A DNA stretch of 64,000 nucleotides from CAYXLI01 sp964464925. Its GTDB lineage: Bacteria > Acidobacteriota > Terriglobia > Bryobacterales > Bryobacteraceae. The notes beneath the pieces are model-generated. The model saw nothing but the letters and a program-made list of their open reading frames with translations, had not been told where the DNA came from and ran no database searches. The stretch lies in assembly GCA_964464925.1 (NCBI GenBank), contig CAYXLI010000018.1, positions 53,000 to 116,999 of the forward strand. The letters are read 5' to 3'. Of this stretch, positions 60,354 through 64,000 are shown one piece after another. A program made the position numbers and the translations under genes. Positions within the stretch are counted from its first letter, which is position 1, and every line of letters begins with the position of its first letter.

Positions 60354-60728
60354 GTGACGGCTGACGGTTCTCGCCTCGCCGCCCGATTCAGACGGCTCGT
60401 TATAAATCCAAATATGATCTTGAACTGGTCCGACATCCTACCCAACGTCATAGCCAGCCTATCGCCCCTTAGGCAGGAGCTTGTCATGCACATCTTGAAC
60501 CAGCCTGGACAGAGGCGCCCGTATACGCATGCGCTTCGGCACTGGAAGCTTAGCCGCAAGAAGCTAGACGCCGAGGTCGATGCAGCGTTCTGCGGCATTC
60601 GGCAATACCTCGGACGGTATGGCATTCGCTCGGCTTCTGACCGCAATCGATTTAGGCGGACACTGAGACAATCCATAGATCTGCGCACGTTGGTCAATCA
60701 GATCACCGCATTGAAGTCCAAAGGTTGA
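60354..60728 (+). CDS. Small helical DNA-binding-like protein, paralogue of 49369 gene
   Basis: The GTG at 60354 gives 124 residues; an ATG at 60414 would begin at the conserved core. The core WSDILPNVIASLSPLRQELVMHIL and LSRKKLDAEVDAAFCGIRQYLGRYGI matches the 49369 protein residue by residue in most places. It carries an extra C-terminal tail of about 35 residues (RRTLRQSIDLRTLVNQITALKSKG). Role as for the paralogue: a small regulator is inferred. Confidence 0.62.
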   Translation: MTADGSRLAARFRRLVINPNMILNWSDILPNVIASLSPLRQELVMHILNQPGQRRPYTHALRHWKLSRKKLDAEVDAAFCGIRQYLGRYGIRSASDRNRFRRTLRQSIDLRTLVNQITALKSKG

Positions 60729-60746
60729 GAGACTGTAAGAGTCTTC

Positions 60747-60941
60747 TCACTTCGACATAGAGTGTTCCCTGCTGCGGCTCTGCCACTCCCAAAAGATCGT
60801 AATCCCCTCGAAGTCTGCGGCCAGGCTCAGAAGATTCTCAGCGACCTCCGAGGGGACGCTTCGGAATGCTTCAAACTCTGTCGTATCAAGCTGTACAGCG
60901 GCGTGTTGTGCGTACTCCGCAGCGCCAGTCAGTTTCGACAC
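60747..60941 (-). CDS. Small hypothetical protein
   Basis: A 64-residue open frame (SKLTGAAEYAQHAAVQLDTTEFEAFRSVPSEVAENLLSLAADFE in outline) starts with GTG at 60941. Composition is protein-like, but there is no clear ribosome-binding site or homologue I recognise. The rest of 60942-61047 is non-coding. Confidence 0.35.
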   Translation of the reverse strand: MSKLTGAAEYAQHAAVQLDTTEFEAFRSVPSEVAENLLSLAADFEGITIFWEWQSRSREHSMSK

Positions 60942-61047
60942 CGCTCATTCGATTGCGGCACAAGATTCGGTCTGTGGTTAAGATCTACAGAAATCGTGGA
61001 GTCGGGTCTCGCCACTTACAACGTCGAGACCCGGCCCACAGAGTTAT

Positions 61048-61773
61048 TCACGAGAGACGGCACCATTCTCGGCGACCGATGATGACCAGGACAGGCAGCA
61101 CCAGAATCGATGTCGATGGTTCCGGCACCGGATCAGCAGTGGAGAGAGTAAACGCTAGTTCACCTAGAAGGCTACTCCATGCGGTCGGTGATTCATCAGG
61201 CAAACCCTCACGTAGTCCTGGTAGTTGCCCACCTACCGCCTTGCCTCTGGTGGTCTCCAACCATCCCAAGTTCGTCCAAGCTTGAGGCGTTCCCCATGGA
61301 TCAGCCCGCAGCGCTACCCAGTAAGTTCCAGCGGCAAGATTGACCTCTGTAAAACCCAAATCGATTGTCTGGATGCTGAGTCCACCTTGACCCGCTGTCA
61401 GTCCCGTATCGACTGGCAGCAGGTTCGAATCCGTTCCAGAGTAAAGCAGCGTGCCGGGTCCAGAGCCGTTGTGAGTGTAAAAGGCCCAACCGACCGTGCC
61501 GTCAAAACTGGACCAGACGGATTCAGTGGCCCAAAAGCGCATTGACGTGATATTGGCAGGTCCGGCCAGTTGGAAATCGTCTGCAAGCGGATCGTTAATA
61601 TGGAAGAAACAACTGTAGCTGGCACAAAGGAATTGGGAATTGTTGTCCCAAACAACTGTGTCTGATCGGCAGGGAAAGGCGAGGATCGCTAAGACTGCAC
61701 AAGTCATCACGACTCGTCGTACCGTTTCTATGGATAGGCCACTAACGAGTAGAGCCAAGTTGGAGATTTTCAT
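61048..61773 (-). CDS. PEP-CTERM sorted secreted protein
   Basis: The ATG at 61773 gives 241 residues. A signal peptide (VVMTCAVLAILAFPCRSD) is followed by a beta-rich domain typical of PEP-CTERM cargo (FQLAGPANITSMRFWA, GTLLYSGTDSNLLPV, AAGTYWVALRADPW). The C-terminus is VPEPSTSILVLPVLVIIGRREWCR, with the PEP motif, membrane helix and basic end recognised by exosortase-type enzymes. It is probably exported to the surface or matrix. A cargo gene of this kind on a mobile element is unusual. Confidence 0.85.
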   Translation of the reverse strand: MKISNLALLVSGLSIETVRRVVMTCAVLAILAFPCRSDTVVWDNNSQFLCASYSCFFHINDPLADDFQLAGPANITSMRFWATESVWSSFDGTVGWAFYTHNGSGPGTLLYSGTDSNLLPVDTGLTAGQGGLSIQTIDLGFTEVNLAAGTYWVALRADPWGTPQAWTNLGWLETTRGKAVGGQLPGLREGLPDESPTAWSSLLGELAFTLSTADPVPEPSTSILVLPVLVIIGRREWCRLS

Positions 61774-62082
61774 AGCCACCCCAAGTCATCGACAAGTAAC
61801 GTCCTGCTTTGTAGATCGAATCTCTATTTGAGCCATGTTCGACTGAAGTACTACAGGGCGTTTCGCTGGGTAGAATTTCGTACTTTCTGGACTTGAGTCC
61901 AATTAGGTATGGCACGAACCAGCAGACCCCAATTGCCCGCATCGGCTGCGATTCAGTGACATGTAGTAGCCATCATGCTGCACGTCGAGAAGAGCGGTCT
62001 TGAGGGACGGTACCATCCTCGGTCTATCGTTCGTCTCCTGAACGCTTCTTCTTCTTCGATGGGATCGAAGCGGTGTGCCGGA
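61774..62082. other. 309-bp region with no gene recognised
   Basis: Only short frames without protein-like features are seen between the PEP-CTERM gene and the small gene at 62083. Confidence 0.35.
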
Positions 62083-62301
62083 TTACTGAGCGCCGTCGTT
62101 CTGTTCTCCGATATATGTCGTGAAGCTCTCAGGCGTGCCGAGGGATACCATGTCGGCACATTCGTCTCGAATGACCCACCAGTGCGTCATATCACAGCTT
62201 TCGTCTTCACTCGGAACGATGACCTGACCATACTCATTCATCAGTTGCCGCACTCGATCCTCATTTTCGATGATGCCGCCCCTGACGATTTCGATGATCA
62301 T
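62083..62301 (-). CDS. Small hypothetical protein
   Basis: The 72-residue acidic protein (MIIEIVRGGIIENEDRVRQL, ECADMVSLGTPESFTTYIGE) reads like a real small protein, but its start overlaps the upstream start of the divergent mercury-transport-like gene and no strong ribosome site is seen. The two would share one promoter region. Confidence 0.4.
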   Translation of the reverse strand: MIIEIVRGGIIENEDRVRQLMNEYGQVIVPSEDESCDMTHWWVIRDECADMVSLGTPESFTTYIGEQNDGAQ

Positions 62302-63001
62302 GAGCTTGAATCATACGATCTTCCTACCCTGGAGCATAGGCTCACCTGCGACTCCCTACCATTTTGTTGTGCTCGCAAGCTCGATAGGTGCCGCCGTCGC
62401 CGCTTCGTTGTGCTGCATTTTGCCCGTTGCTGCGGCGCTCTTGGGACTCACGTCCTTTGCGGTGGCTTCGCCTTTTGAAAAATGGCGACCCTACCTCCTC
62501 GTCTTGACGGGAGCCTTGTTTGGGGGTGGCTTTGTGCTCTACTACCGGGACTCCAAGAGACCCTGTGCGCCGGGTAGTGCGTGTGCAAGCAAGCCGATGG
62601 GGCGCTGGAGTTTGCTCGGTCTCGGAATCATTACAGTCACCGTGGCAGGATTGGCGGCGTTCTCGTATTATTCGGGCCACATCATCCAAGCTGTATTTGC
62701 CAGTTCTGAACCTAAGCATCCAAAAGCAACCTCCACAGCCACAGTAGCGTTCCTCATTGAAGGCATGACCTGTAAGGAGTGTGCGACGGGACTACAGGCC
62801 ACGTTGGAACGGCTTCCGGGCGTGGCGAAGACCGCCGTAGACTACGAGAGCCACAAAGCCACGATCACCTTCGATCCATCCATTCAAGATCGCAAGACGG
62901 TGACGAAAGAAATTTCAGATTCGGGGCTACAACGTGAAAGATTGAGTGATGTTCCGTCATCGCACAGGCTCTTCATGCTTTCTTTGGTCTGTTGGGCCTA
63001 A
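62300..63001 (+). CDS. MerT-MerP fusion, probable metal-ion transport protein
   Basis: The protein has 233 residues from ATG 62300 (a GTG at 62369 would start at the first membrane helix). The first helix carries the Cys pair of MerT (IGAAVAASLCCILPVAAALLG), followed by FEKWRPYLLVLTGALFGGGFVLYY. The loop has PCAPGSACA with two further Cys. After a third helix (GIITVTVAGLAAFSYYSG) comes an HMA domain with EGMTCKECATGLQATLERLPGV. MerT carries mercuric ion inward and MerP binds it in the periplasm; fused forms exist. No MerR or MerA is in the window. Confidence 0.75.
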   Translation: MSLNHTIFLPWSIGSPATPYHFVVLASSIGAAVAASLCCILPVAAALLGLTSFAVASPFEKWRPYLLVLTGALFGGGFVLYYRDSKRPCAPGSACASKPMGRWSLLGLGIITVTVAGLAAFSYYSGHIIQAVFASSEPKHPKATSTATVAFLIEGMTCKECATGLQATLERLPGVAKTAVDYESHKATITFDPSIQDRKTVTKEISDSGLQRERLSDVPSSHRLFMLSLVCWA

Positions 63002-63128
63002 ACTCGCCGTGTTCGCCGGGGATGCCGAGATTCACCGTGCGTCTGCGTTTTAATTCTGAGTGATCTCGTGAATGCTGGCAGGACACCAAATGCTTGCTCC
63101 CGAAGGCGAGAGCGCCCATACTGCGACC

Positions 63129-63335
63129 ATGCCCATGAAGAATGCGGCGTTCTTGGCGCTGATCGGAACGCTTCTGCTAACGATCCTACTGGCCGTGGAT
63201 TTCATCAAAGCTGTTTCGGGCGTTCTGAATGACGTGGTTCCGGCGATGGTACTCCTGAGATCACTGGTTTATCTGGTGGCAAGCCTCAGTGTGACGGTGT
63301 TCTTCTACGTCTTCCAGAAGGCGCAGTCTCGATAA
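63129..63335 (+). CDS. Small two-helix membrane protein, copy 2
   Basis: The ATG at 63129 gives 68 residues with two helices (LALIGTLLLTILLAVDFIKA and MVLLRSLVYLVASLSVTVFFYVF). It is clearly related to the 57579 protein, including the MPxKxAAFLA start and the KAQSR end. Duplicated short membrane proteins within one element suggest a selected function, which is unknown. Confidence 0.7.
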   Translation: MPMKNAAFLALIGTLLLTILLAVDFIKAVSGVLNDVVPAMVLLRSLVYLVASLSVTVFFYVFQKAQSR

Positions 63336-63604
63336 CAGATGTTGGAGGCACGCCGCCGTCGCCGCCGTTTGAGTATGCGAGATCCACCGGACGGATGGCG
63401 AACGCTCTGGGAGCGTTGTGTGCGTCGGATCGGGGCGGTGACGGGGCTTCGATGGCTTCGACACAGTGTTTTCGGAACGGGTCCCATCTTCGCCGGGGTG
63501 TATTAACGACGCCGTTGTTCCGGGCCGGAAAATGGGCCGCTATCGACCCGGCAAGGGATTCGAGATTTGGGCCACGAGCCGTCTGTTGTTACCATCAAAA
63601 CGCA

Positions 63605-63808
63605 ATGGCTTGCCAGCACAGAAATGTACTTGAAGAACGTCGAAAAACAGCAACTGAGGAGTTTAGTGATCTGGTCATGCAACTCTCAAGCGGGAACATG
63701 GCGGCACGCCTGTACGATACGCTAAGGACGAAGAAGGATCAGGCTTGGGAGAGAGTGAAGGCGGCGGAACGTGCCCTGGACGATCACAAGAGGGAGCACG
63801 GCTGTTGA
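63605..63808 (+). CDS. Small charged helical protein
   Basis: The ATG at 63605 gives 67 residues: CQHRNVLEERRKTATEEFSDLVMQLSS, then AWERVKAAERALDDHKREHGC. A long amphipathic helix with acidic and basic ends and terminal Cys residues is the main feature. Similar small proteins seem recurrent in acidobacterial genomes. It is the last gene before the right att repeat. Confidence 0.55.
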   Translation: MACQHRNVLEERRKTATEEFSDLVMQLSSGNMAARLYDTLRTKKDQAWERVKAAERALDDHKREHGC

Positions 63809-63945
63809 TGCGGTTGTGTTGGCACGGCGGCGAGGCTGTTGCATGAAACAATTCTGCTGGACGAATTGGACTTCTGGCCCAAACTCGTTGGACGGGTTGC
63901 AACAGAATCAATAAGTTTCAATCCTGTCAACCCTCTCCTCTCATA

Positions 63946-63967
63946 CGAATCCTACCTGAGGAGCCAA
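63946..63967 (+). repeat. attR core: duplicated tRNA-Asn 3' end
   Basis: This exact copy of 38433-38454 is preceded by unrelated sequence, so it is not a second tRNA gene. It marks the right junction of the element; the chromosome resumes after it. Confidence 0.9.
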
Positions 63968-64000
63968 TTCCATTTTCCTGTCTCCTAGTTCCCAGTAAGT

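Noticed and set aside
63946..63967. Second tRNA gene at the right end
   Set aside because: Only the 3' 22 bases match; the acceptor 5' half, D arm and anticodon arm are absent, so it is an att remnant.

Overview
The window is about 64 kb of moderately GC-rich bacterial DNA in two parts: a chromosomal region (1 to about 38.4 kb) and an integrated mobile element (about 38.43 to 63.97 kb) lying in the 3' end of a tRNA-Asn gene. The gene content suggests an acidobacterium of the Solibacter/Bryobacter type: many TPR proteins, a DUF507 protein, a BlaI/BlaR1 pair, a hybrid kinase with a periplasmic OB-like region, menaquinone made by the futalosine route, and a PEP-CTERM protein. The taxonomic assignment is inference from gene content; no 16S gene is present.

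Chromosomal part. A BlaR1-type sensor (cut by the window start) and its BlaI repressor are followed by a lytic transglycosylase and a rightward run for sugar-like substrates (Gfo/Idh/MocA oxidoreductase, a tiny YHS protein, nucleotidyltransferase, TIM-barrel isomerase, double-VOC protein). A leftward pair (TPR/beta-barrel protein and secreted glycosidase-like protein) looks like an exopolysaccharide export and trimming pair. A CHAT-TPR lipoprotein heads a unit with an ECF sigma factor and its zinc-finger anti-sigma factor. Next come DUF507, ribokinase, a polytopic membrane protein with a TPR partner, an MFS exporter, a decayed alpha/beta hydrolase, and a hybrid kinase that has lost both phosphoacceptors. 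The rest holds XdhC, a MobA-like transferase, an AsmA-like protein, a GAF-type protein, a Slt-type transglycosylase, an aminotransferase, LarB, a DUF192 lipoprotein, the menaquinone genes mqnP and mqnE, and a YncE-like beta-propeller.

Mobile element. A 22-bp direct repeat of the tRNA-Asn 3' end (38433-38454 and 63946-63967) bounds about 25.5 kb. The tyrosine integrase sits beside the tRNA, with a small HTH protein (possible excisionase) antisense to its end. A leftward block of small early-type genes (40.4-43.6 kb) includes a phage Gp37/Gp68 (DUF5131) protein. A P4-type primase-helicase (46.9-49.4 kb) lies just downstream of a near-symmetric array of ten GTTTCC/GGAAAC hexamers, a candidate origin. 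I see no capsid, packaging or conjugation genes, so the element looks like a satellite-like or plasmid-like integrative element.

Element cargo. This comprises a divergent RHH/PIN pair; a nuclease-like protein next to a DUF3883 protein (possible modification-dependent restriction); a small serine recombinase; and a tight four-gene operon of unknown 197 aa protein, unknown 294 aa protein, TIR-domain effector and DUF4238 protein, which I regard as the best candidate for an undescribed defence system. The right end (57.5-63.9 kb) carries duplicated small membrane proteins, zinc-ribbon/membrane proteins including a decayed second copy on the opposite strand, a PEP-CTERM protein and a MerT-MerP fusion.
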